Shown piece by piece: positions 17,601 through 27,233 of a DNA stretch of 64,000 bases (position 1 is its first letter; every line of letters begins with the position of its first letter). The notes below the pieces were generated by a model. That model had not been told where the DNA came from, did no database searches, and saw only the letters and a list, made by a program, of their open reading frames with translations. The stretch is taken from contig RJMB01000002.1 of assembly GCA_003725585.1 (NCBI GenBank), positions 248,001-312,000 of the forward strand. Direction: 5' to 3'. The stretch comes from Halostreptopolyspora alba. Lineage in GTDB: Bacteria > Actinomycetota > Actinomycetes > Streptosporangiales > Streptosporangiaceae. The position numbers and the translations under genes were made by a program.

Positions 17601-18158
17601 TCAGCGGTCTCGGTCGAGCACGCCTCGTATGAACGCGTGTTTGGCCTCGGTGTAGGTCTCCCGGTCGTGGGGGTGGTCGCGGGCGGCTTCGGTCTTCAGG
17701 TCGGCGTACTCCCGGGCGAGGGCGGGGTCGGCGCGAAGCGCGTCGCGGAAGGCGATCTGCTGGTGCCAACGCGGCTCGCCCGGCCGCATGAGGTGCAGGT
17801 GGGCCAGCCGGTGGCGACCGGATGTGTCGGTCCGGACAATGAACCATCGCCAGGGGCGTTGGTCGAGTTCCCGGGGAACGACGAACCACGAGGCCCCCGC
17901 CAGGGCGTCGTTGCGGGCCACCACGGTCGTGGCGGGGTCCCCGGCGATGGCCTGCAGGTCGATGACCGGCTTGGCCACAAGGCCCGCGACCGCGGTTGAG
18001 CCGACATGGACCACGGGCCCGCGCAGCCAGCCGTGGAGCAGCTGGCGGAGTTCCGCGGCCAAGCGGTTGGCGTGTTCGGCCCAGGCGGGATCGGCCGCCA
18101 CGAGACGAACCTCCTCGGTGGCCCACGCTGGCCACGCGGTACGCTCCTGCGGTTCCAC
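17601..18158 (-). CDS. GrpB/UPF0157 family protein (nucleotidyltransferase fold)
   Basis: A 185-residue GrpB protein: VHVGSTAVAGLVAKPVIDLQ (about residues 43-62) is the family signature with the GS and D of a minimal nucleotidyltransferase site, and HLHLMRPGEPRW (about 118-129) is the second conserved block. The biochemical role is unknown. The GTG at 18158 gives a normal length and has GAGGA eight bases upstream; the frame runs on antisense to the DUF4180 gene. The two genes are divergent, 99 bases apart. Confidence 0.85.
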   Translation of the reverse strand: MEPQERTAWPAWATEEVRLVAADPAWAEHANRLAAELRQLLHGWLRGPVVHVGSTAVAGLVAKPVIDLQAIAGDPATTVVARNDALAGASWFVVPRELDQRPWRWFIVRTDTSGRHRLAHLHLMRPGEPRWHQQIAFRDALRADPALAREYADLKTEAARDHPHDRETYTEAKHAFIRGVLDRDR

Positions 18159-18257
18159 ACCGGAAATCCTCGCAGCTGGCAGCGCCAGTTCGCAGCCTGG
18201 CGTGGCAAGGGAGCGTTCGCCACGCTCCCGTGGGTGGGGCGGTTGTATGGTTACGGG

Positions 18258-18647
18258 ATGACATCGGAGAGTTTCCCGGGATCCCACGGTGGTTCTGTTC
18301 TGGTGGGCGCCCCCGAGGGCCCCACACTGGGCGATGAACGCGCCGCGCTCGACCTGATCGGTGAGGCGTTGGGGTGTGGGGCCGAAGTGGTGGCCGTGCC
18401 CGTGGAGCGGGTCTCTGAGGATTTCTTCTCGTTGCGTTCCGGCCTGGCCGGCGAGATTGTCCAGAAGTTCGTGAACTACGGGATTCGTCTGGTGATCGTT
18501 GGTGACATCAGCCCTCACCTGGCTGGGAGCCAGGCGCTGCGGGACTTCGTGGGTGAGGCCAACCGTGGCGGCCAGGTGTGGTTCGTGGCCACACCTAAGG
18601 AGCTTGACGAGAGGTTGCGCCAACAGCACTCCCGATCCGGTCGGTGA
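18258..18647 (+). CDS. DUF4180 family protein
   Basis: A 129-residue protein. DFFSLRSGLAGEIVQKFVNY (about residues 55-74) and RLVIVGDISPHLAGSQALRD (about 77-96) match DUF4180 closely. Function unknown; members often sit beside regulators. The ATG at 18258 is preceded by TATGGT (18246-18251) and six bases, with no ribosome site, so a leaderless message is likely. Confidence 0.78.
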   Translation: MTSESFPGSHGGSVLVGAPEGPTLGDERAALDLIGEALGCGAEVVAVPVERVSEDFFSLRSGLAGEIVQKFVNYGIRLVIVGDISPHLAGSQALRDFVGEANRGGQVWFVATPKELDERLRQQHSRSGR

Positions 18648-18661
18648 TCCCGCCCGGGTCC

Positions 18662-19870
18662 TCAGGGGTGCTGGGGGGCGAAGGCCCCGCCGGTGCCGAA
18701 GGCCAGCGCGGCGAAGCGTTCGCCGATGCGTCGATGGGTGGCCTCGTCGGGGTGGAGCTGGTCGGGCAGCGGCAGGTCGGCGGTGTCCGCCTCCCCGTAG
18801 AGGGCGCGTCCGTCGAGGTAGTGCAGGTGGGGGTCCTCGGTCGCGCGCTGGGTGACGATGCGGGACAGCTCCTCGCGGATGACGTTGAGGGTCAGCTTGC
18901 CGGCGGCGCGGTCAGCCGGGTCTCCGGCGGCGCGGAAAATCACCTCGTCGTTGTCGATGTCGCTGAGGTCCGGGACGCTGGGGCCGGGGGTGTCCTCGTG
19001 GATGGGGCAGTGGATCGGCGAGACGACCAGCAGCGGCGTGGTGGGGTGTCCTTCGCGGATGGTGTCGAGGAAGCCGTGCACGGCCGGGGCGAAGGCACGC
19101 AGCCGCATCAGGTCGGCGTTGACCAGGTTGATACCGATTTTGACGCTGATCAGGTCGGCGGGGGTGTCGCGCAGTGTGCGGGCGGTGAACGCGTCGAGCA
19201 GGGCGTTGCCGCCCAGGCCGAGGTTGACCAGCTCCGCGTCGCCGTGGGAGGCGGCCAGGGCAGGCCAGGTGGTGGTGGGGCTGGCGGCGTTGGAGCCGTG
19301 ACTGATCGAGCTGCCGTGGTGCAGCCACACCCGGCGTTTTTGTGGGGGTACGGGCTCGACGGGGGCGTCGGTGCGTAGCGCGACCAGTTCGGTGATCTCG
19401 CTGTAGGGCAGCCAGATCTCGACGTCCTTGTCCCGCTCGTCCAACCCGGTGAAGGTGACAGTGCCGGTCGGGCCGGTCTGGGTCTCGATGGATCCGGTGG
19501 CCATGTCCACGGTCAGGACGTTGCCGCCGGTCGTGCTGGCCTGGCCCGCCAGCTGGCCGTCGACGAGGAGGTCGTAGAGGCCGTCCGGGCGGGGTGGGGC
19601 GCCCTGGTAGGCCGTCTTGGTGCGGAGGGTGTCCAGTTCGATGGTGGTGGCGCGGGTGCGCAGCACCAGCCGTACCCCGGAGGGTTGGGCCTCCACCATC
19701 GCGAGTTGCCCGTCGGCGCACTGCGCGCGGGCCCAGGCGGGCAGCCGGTGCGGCTGTAGGCCGTGGGCGGTGTGTTCCAGGTCGAGTGCGCCCCGTAGGA
19801 GGTCGGCGGTGATGGGGGTGGTGATGTGGGGTGTGGGAGGGACGGGGGCGTGCTGGTCAGCCATGGTCAT
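18662..19870 (-). CDS. SGNH/GDSL hydrolase with N-terminal beta domain
   Basis: A 402-residue esterase. The C-terminal SGNH domain has the nucleophile in GSSISHGSNA (about residue 189), the Gly block NLGLGGNA (about 217), the Asn block KIGINLVNAD and the Asp-His pair in LPDQLHPDE (about 372-376). Residues 1-180 form a beta-rich domain (VRLVLRTRATTIELDTLRTK) like those of carbohydrate-esterase SGNH proteins. No signal peptide. Likely an acyl or acetyl esterase; substrate unknown. Confidence 0.85.
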   Translation of the reverse strand: MTMADQHAPVPPTPHITTPITADLLRGALDLEHTAHGLQPHRLPAWARAQCADGQLAMVEAQPSGVRLVLRTRATTIELDTLRTKTAYQGAPPRPDGLYDLLVDGQLAGQASTTGGNVLTVDMATGSIETQTGPTGTVTFTGLDERDKDVEIWLPYSEITELVALRTDAPVEPVPPQKRRVWLHHGSSISHGSNAASPTTTWPALAASHGDAELVNLGLGGNALLDAFTARTLRDTPADLISVKIGINLVNADLMRLRAFAPAVHGFLDTIREGHPTTPLLVVSPIHCPIHEDTPGPSVPDLSDIDNDEVIFRAAGDPADRAAGKLTLNVIREELSRIVTQRATEDPHLHYLDGRALYGEADTADLPLPDQLHPDEATHRRIGERFAALAFGTGGAFAPQHP

Positions 19871-20100
19871 GGAGGCAGTGTGTCAACCGGATGTGTGCGC
19901 CCGCATCCCGGTTTCCCGTCCCCCTGGTTCGTGTCCGGTGGCCGCCGGGGGCGTTTGGACGATTCCCACAACTACAGCCGCCCTGGCTCCGTTGACTGCG
20001 GCATGGCACTGGCCATCCGGTAGGGGCCAGGCTGGAACACTGTGGCCGTCGTGCCGCGGCGTCGTGTTTCATCGTTGGGCTTTAGAAGGGATCCGGTCGG

Positions 20101-23100
20101 GTGTTCAGTCGTGTCGCCATTGTCAATCGTGGTGAGGCCGCCATGCGGCTCATCCATGCCGTCCGCGACCTGGCCGCCGAGACCGGGACCCGGATCGAGA
20201 CCGTGGCTCTACACACCGACGTTGACCGTGCGGCCACCTTCGTTCGTGAGGCCGACCGGTCCTACGAGCTCGGTCCCGCTTCGGCGCGGCCCTATCTCGA
20301 CCTGGCGGTGCTGGAGCGTGCCCTGGTGGAGACCGGGGTCGACGCCGCGTGGGTGGGTTGGGGTTTCGTCGCCGAGGACCCGGCCTTCGCCGAGCTGTGT
20401 GAGAAGGTCGGTGTCACCTTCGTCGGACCGGGCCCCCAAGCCATGCGCACGCTCGGCGACAAGATCGGGGCGAAGCTGATCGCCGAGGAGGTCGGCGTGC
20501 CGGTCGCTCCGTGGAGCCGCGGCGCCGTCGAGACCCGCGAGGGTGCCTTCGCGGCCGCCGCCGAAATCGGCTACCCGCTGATGTTGAAGGCGGCCGCTGG
20601 CGGCGGCGGGCGCGGGATCCGCGTGGTCACCAGTCAGGCCGAGCTCGCCGATGCCTACGAGCGCACCAGCCAGGAGGCGGAGCGGGCCTTCGGTAGCGGT
20701 GTGGTGTTCCTGGAACGTCTGGTCACCGGTGCCCGCCACGTCGAGGTCCAGGTGATCGCCGACGGGTACGGCACGGCGTGGGCGCTGGGTGTGCGTGACT
20801 GTTCGGTGCAGCGGCGCAACCAGAAGATCATCGAGGAGTCGTCCTCGCCGGTGCTCGCCCCCGGCCAGGTGGCCGAGCTCAAAGCCTCGGCCGAGCGGTT
20901 GGTCGTGGCGGTTGGCTACTGTGGTGCGGCCACCGTGGAGTTCCTCTACCACCCCGGTGAGGAGCTGTTCGCGTTTCTGGAGGTGAACACCCGCCTGCAG
21001 GTCGAGCACCCGATCACCGAGTCCACCACCGCTTTCGATCTGGTCAAGGCGCAGTTGCACGTGGCCTCGGGTGGCGCGCTCGAGGGGGATCCCCCGGTGG
21101 AGCGTGGCCACGCGGTCGAGGCCCGGCTCAACGCCGAGGACCCTGATCGCGACTTCGCGCCCTGCCCGGGCCGTATCGCACGGTTGGACCTGCCCGCGGG
21201 GCCGGGGATCCGGGTGGACACCGGGGTCAGTGAGGGCGATGTCATCCCCACCGACTTCGACTCGATGATCGCCAAGATCATCGCCTACGGGCGTGACCGC
21301 GAGGAGGCGCTGGGTCGGCTGCGTCGGGCGATGACCCAGACCACCGTGGTCATCGAGGGTGGGGCGACCAACAAGAGTTTCGTGCTCGATCTACTCGACC
21401 GGCCCGAGGTGGTCGAGGCCAGAGCCGACACCGGCTGGATCGACCGGGTCCGCGGCGAGGGCGGGCTCGTGTCGCACCGACACTTCGCGGTCGCGCTGGC
21501 GGCGGCCGCCATCGACGCCTACGAGGAGGAGGAGCGCGTCGAGCGGCAGCGGCTGCTGTCGACGGCTGCCGGTGGGCGTCCGCAGGTGCGCCACGAGGGC
21601 GGGCGCCCCTTGGAGCTCAAGCTGCGTGGTGTCGGCTACCGGGTGCGGGTAGCGCGGGTGGGCGCGCACCGGTTCCGTGTCGGCATCGAGGGTGGTGGCG
21701 ACGCGCGCACCGCCGATGTGGAGGTTGACCGTTTCGACCGACACACCGGTCACATCGTGGTCAACGGCACCCGCTACCGTCTGCTCACCGGCACCCACGG
21801 GCCCACCCACCTGGTCGAGGTCGAGGGGGTGACCCACCGGGTCAGCCGCGACGAGGGCGGCGTGGTGCGCTCGCCCGCACCCGCCCTGGTGGTGTCCACC
21901 CCACTTCAGGCCGGCGCCGAGGTGGAGGCGGGCGCGCCGGTGCTGGTGTTGGAGAGCATGAAGATGGAGACCGTGCTGCGGGCGCCGTTCAAGGCGCGGC
22001 TGAAGGAGTGCGTCGTCTCCGTGGGCAGCCAGGTGGAGACCGGTGCGGCGCTGCTGCGGTTGGAGCCGATGGGTGACGCCGAGGGGGAGGACGCCTCGGC
22101 GGCCGCATCGGCTGAGCTGGACCTGCCCTCCGCCACCGAGGAAGCGGCGCCGGAGCGGCTCGCGCGGCATCGGGAGGAGCTGCGTGGCCTGCTGCTGGGC
22201 TTCGACGTCGACCCGCACGACGAGCGTCGGGTGGTCGATGACTACTTGGCCGCGCGTGGGGAGGCCGCCAACGGCCACCGGGTGCTGGCCGAGGAGATCG
22301 ACCTGGTCGACGTGTTCGCCGACCTCGCCGAGCTGAGCCGTAACCGGCCGGCCGGCGAGGACGGTGGTGACGACACGCGGGTGCACAGCCCCCGTGAGCA
22401 CTTCCACACCTACCTGCAGAGTCTCGACGTGGAGCGGGCCGGGTTGCCCGAGGCGTTCCAGACCAAGCTCGCCACGGCGCTGGGGCACTACGGGGTCACC
22501 GAGCTGGAGCGCGACCCCCAACTCGAGGCCGCGGTGTTTCGGATATTCCTCGCCCAGCAGCGCGCCTCCGCCGACGCCTCCGCCGTGGCGGCGCTGCTGC
22601 GCGCGTGGTTGCAGGAGCCGCCGCCGGACGAGTCGTTGCGTGAGCCGGCCGGTCGCGCGTTGGAGCGTCTGGTGGCCGCCACCCAGGTCCGCTTCCCCGC
22701 GGTCGCCGACCTCGCGCGGGGGGTGGTGTTCGCCTGGTTCGGTCAGCCGCTGCTGCGTCGTAACCGCGCCCGCGTCTACGCCGGTGTTCGCAGGCACCTG
22801 CGCCACCTGGACGCCAACCCTGACGCGCCCGACCGTGCCGAACGGATCGCCGAGATGGTGCGCAGCACCGAGCCGTTGGTGCGGCTGTTGGGGCAGCGGT
22901 TGCTGCGCGACGACCGGGACAACACCGTCATGTTGGAGGTGCTGACCCGGCGCTACTACGGCAACAAGGGATTGTCTCAGGTGCGCACCAGCCGGGCCGG
23001 GGGGTGTGAGTTCGTGGTCGCCCGGCGCGCGGACTCCAGTGTGGTCTCGACCGCGGTGAGCTTCGAGGCGCTGGGCGAGGCGCTGGGCGGGCTCGCCGAG

Positions 23101-25554
23101 CTGGGCGAGGACCATGACGCTGTCGACGCCGACATCTACCTCGCCTGGGAGAACCAGCCCGCCGACTCTGATGCCATGGCCCATGCGCTGGGGCAGGTCC
23201 TGGCCGCCCACCCGCTGCCCGAGAGGGTGCGCAGGGTCACCACCACCGTGGCGGGCCGCAGCGGCGCGGTGATGCACCACCACTTCACCTTCCGCCCCTC
23301 GGGCGGTGGGATGAGCGAGGACCGGCTCATCCGGGGGCTGCACCCCTACATCGCCCAGCGGATGCAGATGGAGCGGCTGAGCAAGTTCGACCTCACCCGG
23401 TTGCCCTCGGCCGACGAGGAGGTTTTCCTGTTCCAGTGCGTGGCGCGTGAGAATCCCTCCGACGAGCGGCTGGTCGCGTTCACGCAGGTGCGGGATTTGA
23501 CCGAGCTGCGTGAGAACGACGGCAGGCTGGTGGCCTTGCCCACGGCCGAGAACGCCGTGGCCGCCTGCCTGGACTCGATCCGCCGTGTCCAGTCGCGGCG
23601 GTCGGCGAAGAAGCGTTTCAACACCAACCGGATCGTGGTCTATGTCTGGCCGCCCAGCCAGATCACCCGCGCCGAGTTGGACACGATCGCCGAGCGTGTG
23701 CTGCCCACGACCGCCGGTGCCGGGTTGGAGGAGATCCTGGTCATCGCGCGCCAGCGCGACCACGCCACCGGTGAGCTGGTCAAGACCAGTGTGCGTGTCA
23801 CCTTTGACGCCACCGGCGGCACCGAGCTGACCGTGGGTGAGCCGCCCACCGAGCCGGTCGAGCCGCTGGACGACTACCGGCAGAAGGTGTTGCGTGCCAG
23901 TAGCCGCAACGCTGTCTACCCCTATGAGCTGACCGGGCTGCTCGGTGACTTCGTCGAGTACGACCTCGACGAGGACCACGCGTTGGTTCCGGTGGACCGG
24001 CCCAAGGGGCGCAACACCGCGGCGATCGTCGCGGGGGTGGTCACCACCGCGACCCGGCGGCACCCGCAGGGGGTCACCAGGGTGGTGCTGCTCGGCGACC
24101 CCACCAAGTCGCTGGGGGCGCTGTCCGAACCGGAGTGTCGCCGGGTGGTCGCCGCGTTGGACCTGGCCGAGCGTAGAGGGGTGCCGGTGGAGTGGTACGC
24201 GCTGTCGGCCGGGGCGCGTATCTCCATGGAGTCGGGGACCGAGAACATGGACTGGGTGGCCGCGGCGCTCAAACGCATCGTCGAGTTCACCCAGGCCGGC
24301 GGTGAGATCAACATCGTGGTCGCCGGGATCAACGTGGGCGCCCAACCCTACTGGAACGCCGAGGCGACGATGCTGATGCACACCAAGGGCATCCTGGTGA
24401 TGACACCGGACTCGGCGATGGTGCTCACCGGTAAGCAGTCGCTGGACTTCTCCGGCGGTGTCTCGGCCGAGGACAACTTCGGGATCGGTGGCTACGACCG
24501 GGTGATGGGACCCAACGGGCAGGCCCAGTACTGGGCGCCCACCCTTGCCGGTGCGCGTGATGTGCTGATGAGTCACTACGACCACACCTATGTGGCCCCC
24601 GGTGAGCGGGCGCCGCGTCGGGCGGAGACCACTGATCCAGCCGACCGTGACGTTCGCGACTTCCCGCACGCCGTGGAGGGCAGCGACTTCACCACCGTTG
24701 GTGAGATTTTCTCCGCCGAGGCCAACGCGGACCGCAAGAAGCCCTTCGACATCCGCACCGTGATGCGGGCGGTCTCCGACCAGGACCACCCGGTGCTGGA
24801 ACGGTGGGCGGGTATGGCCGACGCCGACACCGCGGTGGTTCAGGACGCGCACATGGGCGGTGTTCCGGTGTGCCTGCTGGGCATCGAGTCGCGGTCGGTG
24901 CCCCGGCGCGGGTTCCCGCCCACGGACGGGCCTGACGCCTACACCGCGGGCACCCTGTTCCCGCGGTCGTCGAGGAAGGCCGCGCGGGCGATCAACGCGG
25001 CCAGCGGTAACCGGCCGCTGGTGGTGTTGGCCAACCTGTCGGGGTTCGACGGGTCACCGGAGTCGATGCGTAAGCTGCAGCTGGAGTACGGCGCCGAGAT
25101 CGGCCGGGCGATCGTGAACTTCTCCGGGCCCATCGTGTTCTGTGTGGTCTCGCGGTACCACGGTGGGGCGTTCGTGGTGTTCTCCAAGGCGCTGAACCCG
25201 AACATGACCGTGCTGGCGGTGGAGGGGTCCTTCGCCTCGGTGTTGGGTGGGGCGCCGGCGGCCGCGGTGGTGTTCTCCGGTGATGTCAACGCCCGTACCG
25301 CCGCCGACGAGCGGGTGCGCGAGCTGGAGTCGCGGGTGGCGGAGGCGTCCGGGGCCGAGCGGGCCGCGTTGACCGCCGAGCTGGAGGAGCTGCGTTCCTC
25401 GGTGCGGGCGGAGAAGCTGGGCGAGGTGGCCGCGGAGTTCGACGGTGTGCACGACATTCGGCGCGCGGTCGAGGTGGGTTCGGTCGACGCGGTCATCAGT
25501 GCCGCGGAGATGCGCCCGCGCATCATCGAGGCCATCGGGGCCCGCCTGGGGTGA
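20101..25554 (+). CDS. Single-chain biotin-dependent acyl-CoA carboxylase
   Basis: Carries all parts of an acetyl-CoA-type carboxylase in 1817 residues. Biotin carboxylase at about 1-450 (FSRVAIVNRGEAAMR; ATP-grasp loop AAAGGGGRG at 164-172; EVNTRLQVEHPITE near 298), a biotinyl domain with ESMKMET (biotin on Lys621), a helical linking region at about 680-1180, and fused N and C carboxyltransferase domains at about 1200-1800 (NIVVAGINVGAQPYWNAEA near 1405; KNGA-type oxyanion regions). The order matches the eukaryotic-like single-chain carboxylases, not the usual separate actinobacterial AccA/AccB subunits. The acyl-CoA used cannot be read from sequence. GTG start after AAGGGA. Confidence 0.93.
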   Translation: MFSRVAIVNRGEAAMRLIHAVRDLAAETGTRIETVALHTDVDRAATFVREADRSYELGPASARPYLDLAVLERALVETGVDAAWVGWGFVAEDPAFAELCEKVGVTFVGPGPQAMRTLGDKIGAKLIAEEVGVPVAPWSRGAVETREGAFAAAAEIGYPLMLKAAAGGGGRGIRVVTSQAELADAYERTSQEAERAFGSGVVFLERLVTGARHVEVQVIADGYGTAWALGVRDCSVQRRNQKIIEESSSPVLAPGQVAELKASAERLVVAVGYCGAATVEFLYHPGEELFAFLEVNTRLQVEHPITESTTAFDLVKAQLHVASGGALEGDPPVERGHAVEARLNAEDPDRDFAPCPGRIARLDLPAGPGIRVDTGVSEGDVIPTDFDSMIAKIIAYGRDREEALGRLRRAMTQTTVVIEGGATNKSFVLDLLDRPEVVEARADTGWIDRVRGEGGLVSHRHFAVALAAAAIDAYEEEERVERQRLLSTAAGGRPQVRHEGGRPLELKLRGVGYRVRVARVGAHRFRVGIEGGGDARTADVEVDRFDRHTGHIVVNGTRYRLLTGTHGPTHLVEVEGVTHRVSRDEGGVVRSPAPALVVSTPLQAGAEVEAGAPVLVLESMKMETVLRAPFKARLKECVVSVGSQVETGAALLRLEPMGDAEGEDASAAASAELDLPSATEEAAPERLARHREELRGLLLGFDVDPHDERRVVDDYLAARGEAANGHRVLAEEIDLVDVFADLAELSRNRPAGEDGGDDTRVHSPREHFHTYLQSLDVERAGLPEAFQTKLATALGHYGVTELERDPQLEAAVFRIFLAQQRASADASAVAALLRAWLQEPPPDESLREPAGRALERLVAATQVRFPAVADLARGVVFAWFGQPLLRRNRARVYAGVRRHLRHLDANPDAPDRAERIAEMVRSTEPLVRLLGQRLLRDDRDNTVMLEVLTRRYYGNKGLSQVRTSRAGGCEFVVARRADSSVVSTAVSFEALGEALGGLAELGEDHDAVDADIYLAWENQPADSDAMAHALGQVLAAHPLPERVRRVTTTVAGRSGAVMHHHFTFRPSGGGMSEDRLIRGLHPYIAQRMQMERLSKFDLTRLPSADEEVFLFQCVARENPSDERLVAFTQVRDLTELRENDGRLVALPTAENAVAACLDSIRRVQSRRSAKKRFNTNRIVVYVWPPSQITRAELDTIAERVLPTTAGAGLEEILVIARQRDHATGELVKTSVRVTFDATGGTELTVGEPPTEPVEPLDDYRQKVLRASSRNAVYPYELTGLLGDFVEYDLDEDHALVPVDRPKGRNTAAIVAGVVTTATRRHPQGVTRVVLLGDPTKSLGALSEPECRRVVAALDLAERRGVPVEWYALSAGARISMESGTENMDWVAAALKRIVEFTQAGGEINIVVAGINVGAQPYWNAEATMLMHTKGILVMTPDSAMVLTGKQSLDFSGGVSAEDNFGIGGYDRVMGPNGQAQYWAPTLAGARDVLMSHYDHTYVAPGERAPRRAETTDPADRDVRDFPHAVEGSDFTTVGEIFSAEANADRKKPFDIRTVMRAVSDQDHPVLERWAGMADADTAVVQDAHMGGVPVCLLGIESRSVPRRGFPPTDGPDAYTAGTLFPRSSRKAARAINAASGNRPLVVLANLSGFDGSPESMRKLQLEYGAEIGRAIVNFSGPIVFCVVSRYHGGAFVVFSKALNPNMTVLAVEGSFASVLGGAPAAAVVFSGDVNARTAADERVRELESRVAEASGAERAALTAELEELRSSVRAEKLGEVAAEFDGVHDIRRAVEVGSVDAVISAAEMRPRIIEAIGARLG

Positions 25555-25696
25555 GGCTGAGGGGCGGTGAGGGCGCCCCCAGCACCGTGGCTAAGGCCAA
25601 GGAGCTCAAGAGCCGGCTGGCGCGGGCCGCGTCTACCGCGAGGTCTTTGCCGTGCTTCGCTGCCACAGCAGTGATTTCCGCGCGGTGGGTGGAAAC

Positions 25697-26080
25697 GTGA
25701 CACGGGACTTCATGGACGAGGTGTTTCCCGACCACCGGCCGCTTTCCCGAGCATGGCGCATGGCGCGGCCGTCGCCGTCCTCAGCGGCGATGCCAGAGTA
25801 CCCGGAGGGACTCCGCATCCCCCATTCACTGCTGGGGCAAGCCATCGGCCGCGTGGGCGTCTACCTGTCGCGCTACGGTGCACTCGTCACGTGGAACGTC
25901 GACGAGTTCCTCACTCTGCTCGGCGCGGACACGCCGCTGGGTGACCTCCGGCCCCTGCTTTCGGAACGGTTCGAGCCGCAACGGCGCAAGAAAGAGGAGA
26001 ACTGGCAGGCGCTTTTCGCTAGCCTGCCCCCTGACCTGGCTGAGAACCTGCGTTCCAGAAGGGCGGGGCACCGTGACTGA
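25697..26080 (+). CDS. Hypothetical protein, about 127 residues
   Basis: I do not recognise it. The reading VTRDFMDEVFPDHRPLSRAW leads into a region with two short conserved-looking blocks: IGRVGVYLSRYGALVTWNVD (about residues 65-84) and LRPLLSERFEPQRRKKEENW (about 97-116). Mixed helix, basic C-terminus, no membrane span. The start (GTG 25697, weak GGTGG upstream) is uncertain. It sits between the carboxylase and the minus-strand defence-like block. Confidence 0.5.
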   Translation: MTRDFMDEVFPDHRPLSRAWRMARPSPSSAAMPEYPEGLRIPHSLLGQAIGRVGVYLSRYGALVTWNVDEFLTLLGADTPLGDLRPLLSERFEPQRRKKEENWQALFASLPPDLAENLRSRRAGHRD

Positions 26081-26153
26081 GTATACGCTGCACCATTCAG
26101 TCGCCGACTCGCTGACCAAGACCGTCCAGGCCCGTGCAGGTGGTGAATCCGCA

Positions 26154-27077
26154 TCAGACGGTCGGGACGGCGCGGACCGTGTCCACAATGGTGCGGGGGA
26201 TGCGGAGGTCGTCCCAGGTGAAGCGGAGGATGCGGACGTCGGGGTGGGCCAGTTCGAGGGCGTTCTGGCGGCGGCGGTCGCACAGCAGCGACGCGGGCAG
26301 CTCGTGGGGCGCGCGGCCGTCGGCTTCCACCAGCAGGCGGCGTTCGGACCACCACAGGTCACCCACAGCGATGAGGCGGCCCCGGTCGTCGTGGAACCGG
26401 TGCTGTAGGTCGTCGGGCGGCAGGCCGCCATCGGCGCACACCAGGCGGATGCGGGTTTCCAGCGGGCTCTGCGCCCGGCCGTCGGCCAGGCCCCACCACG
26501 GCCGCGAGCGACGGCACCCCCTACGGCCCCGGTTGGCAGCGGAGAGCCCCGCCAGGTCCCCGGGCCGCACGAGCCCCTGGTTGAGTGCCGAGTCGAGCAG
26601 GCACACCGCCGTGTAGCGGTCCAGACGCAACAGCACGTCGCGCAGGGTGCGCCCGGGGCTGCTCGCCCGCATCCCGCCGCGGGAGACGATCTCCTCCGGT
26701 GCCGTCACCCATGCCTGCAGCCGCACCCCGGGAATCCGGTACGGGGTGCTCTGCGTCGGGACGGCCATGTGTACCGTCCCATCCCAGGCCGGCAGGCCCT
26801 GCATGCCCCACAGCCGCGCGGCCGTCTCGGCACAGGCGAACCCCGCCGGCCCCAGCGCCAGCTGTGCGGCCATCACCGCCGACAGCAGCCGGCCCCGCTC
26901 GGTGGGGCCCTGCAACTCCCGCACACGGAACACCCCCTGGTGGGCCCGCACCCACGCGCCCCGGCGCAGCTGCCGCCGGATGTCGGGCTCGGCCATGCCG
27001 CACCCGCGGGCCTGCGCCTTGCTGAGTACCCCGTACTGGGCTGCTGCGGCCCTGTACGCCGCCCGGATCGCCTCCAT
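26154..27077 (-). CDS. AbiEi-type winged-helix protein with DUF559-like nuclease end
   Basis: A 307-residue protein. The N-terminus (YGVLSKAQARGCGMAEPDIR, then RGAWVRAHQGVFRV) is the winged helix found in AbiEi-family antitoxins. The C-terminal third (PLETRIRLVCADGGLP, LWWSERRLLVEADGRAPH, RRQNALELAHPDVRILRFTW) resembles the Vsr/DUF559 nuclease fold with an E...VEADG core. Such proteins are common stand-alone genes in actinomycetes. Whether it is an antitoxin or nuclease is open; no AbiEii-type partner is adjacent. First gene beyond the carboxylase in the minus-strand defence-like block. Confidence 0.75.
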   Translation of the reverse strand: MEAIRAAYRAAAAQYGVLSKAQARGCGMAEPDIRRQLRRGAWVRAHQGVFRVRELQGPTERGRLLSAVMAAQLALGPAGFACAETAARLWGMQGLPAWDGTVHMAVPTQSTPYRIPGVRLQAWVTAPEEIVSRGGMRASSPGRTLRDVLLRLDRYTAVCLLDSALNQGLVRPGDLAGLSAANRGRRGCRRSRPWWGLADGRAQSPLETRIRLVCADGGLPPDDLQHRFHDDRGRLIAVGDLWWSERRLLVEADGRAPHELPASLLCDRRRQNALELAHPDVRILRFTWDDLRIPRTIVDTVRAVPTV

Positions 27078-27233
27078 GCCCCCGAGCGTGGCCGCACGGT
27101 AGTGGCCGCGGCCACGCGGATTCCGTGACTGTGGACGGGCGGAGCGGGGTGGCGGGCGTTCAGAGGGGGCGGGCGCGGGGGTCTGGCCGGATTTCTGCGC
27201 TGGAGCGGTGATTTCCGCGCGGTAGACCCATGC

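Noticed and set aside
8730..19940. CCCCTGGTTCGT shared by 8731 and about 19920, considered as an attachment site
   Set aside because: Too short, no integrase, and the flanks do not match.
21391..24852. A 1153-codon open frame on the minus strand
   Set aside because: It is fully antisense to the carboxylase, in the frame that GC-rich third positions keep open, and its translation is a Val/Gly/His/Arg-rich string without any domain.
25671..27223. GTGATTTCCGCGCGGT at 25671-25686 and again at 27208-27223, possibly flanking direct repeats
   Set aside because: A single 16-base match is expected by chance among all pairs in 64 kb of GC-rich DNA, and the segment between has no other sign of mobility.
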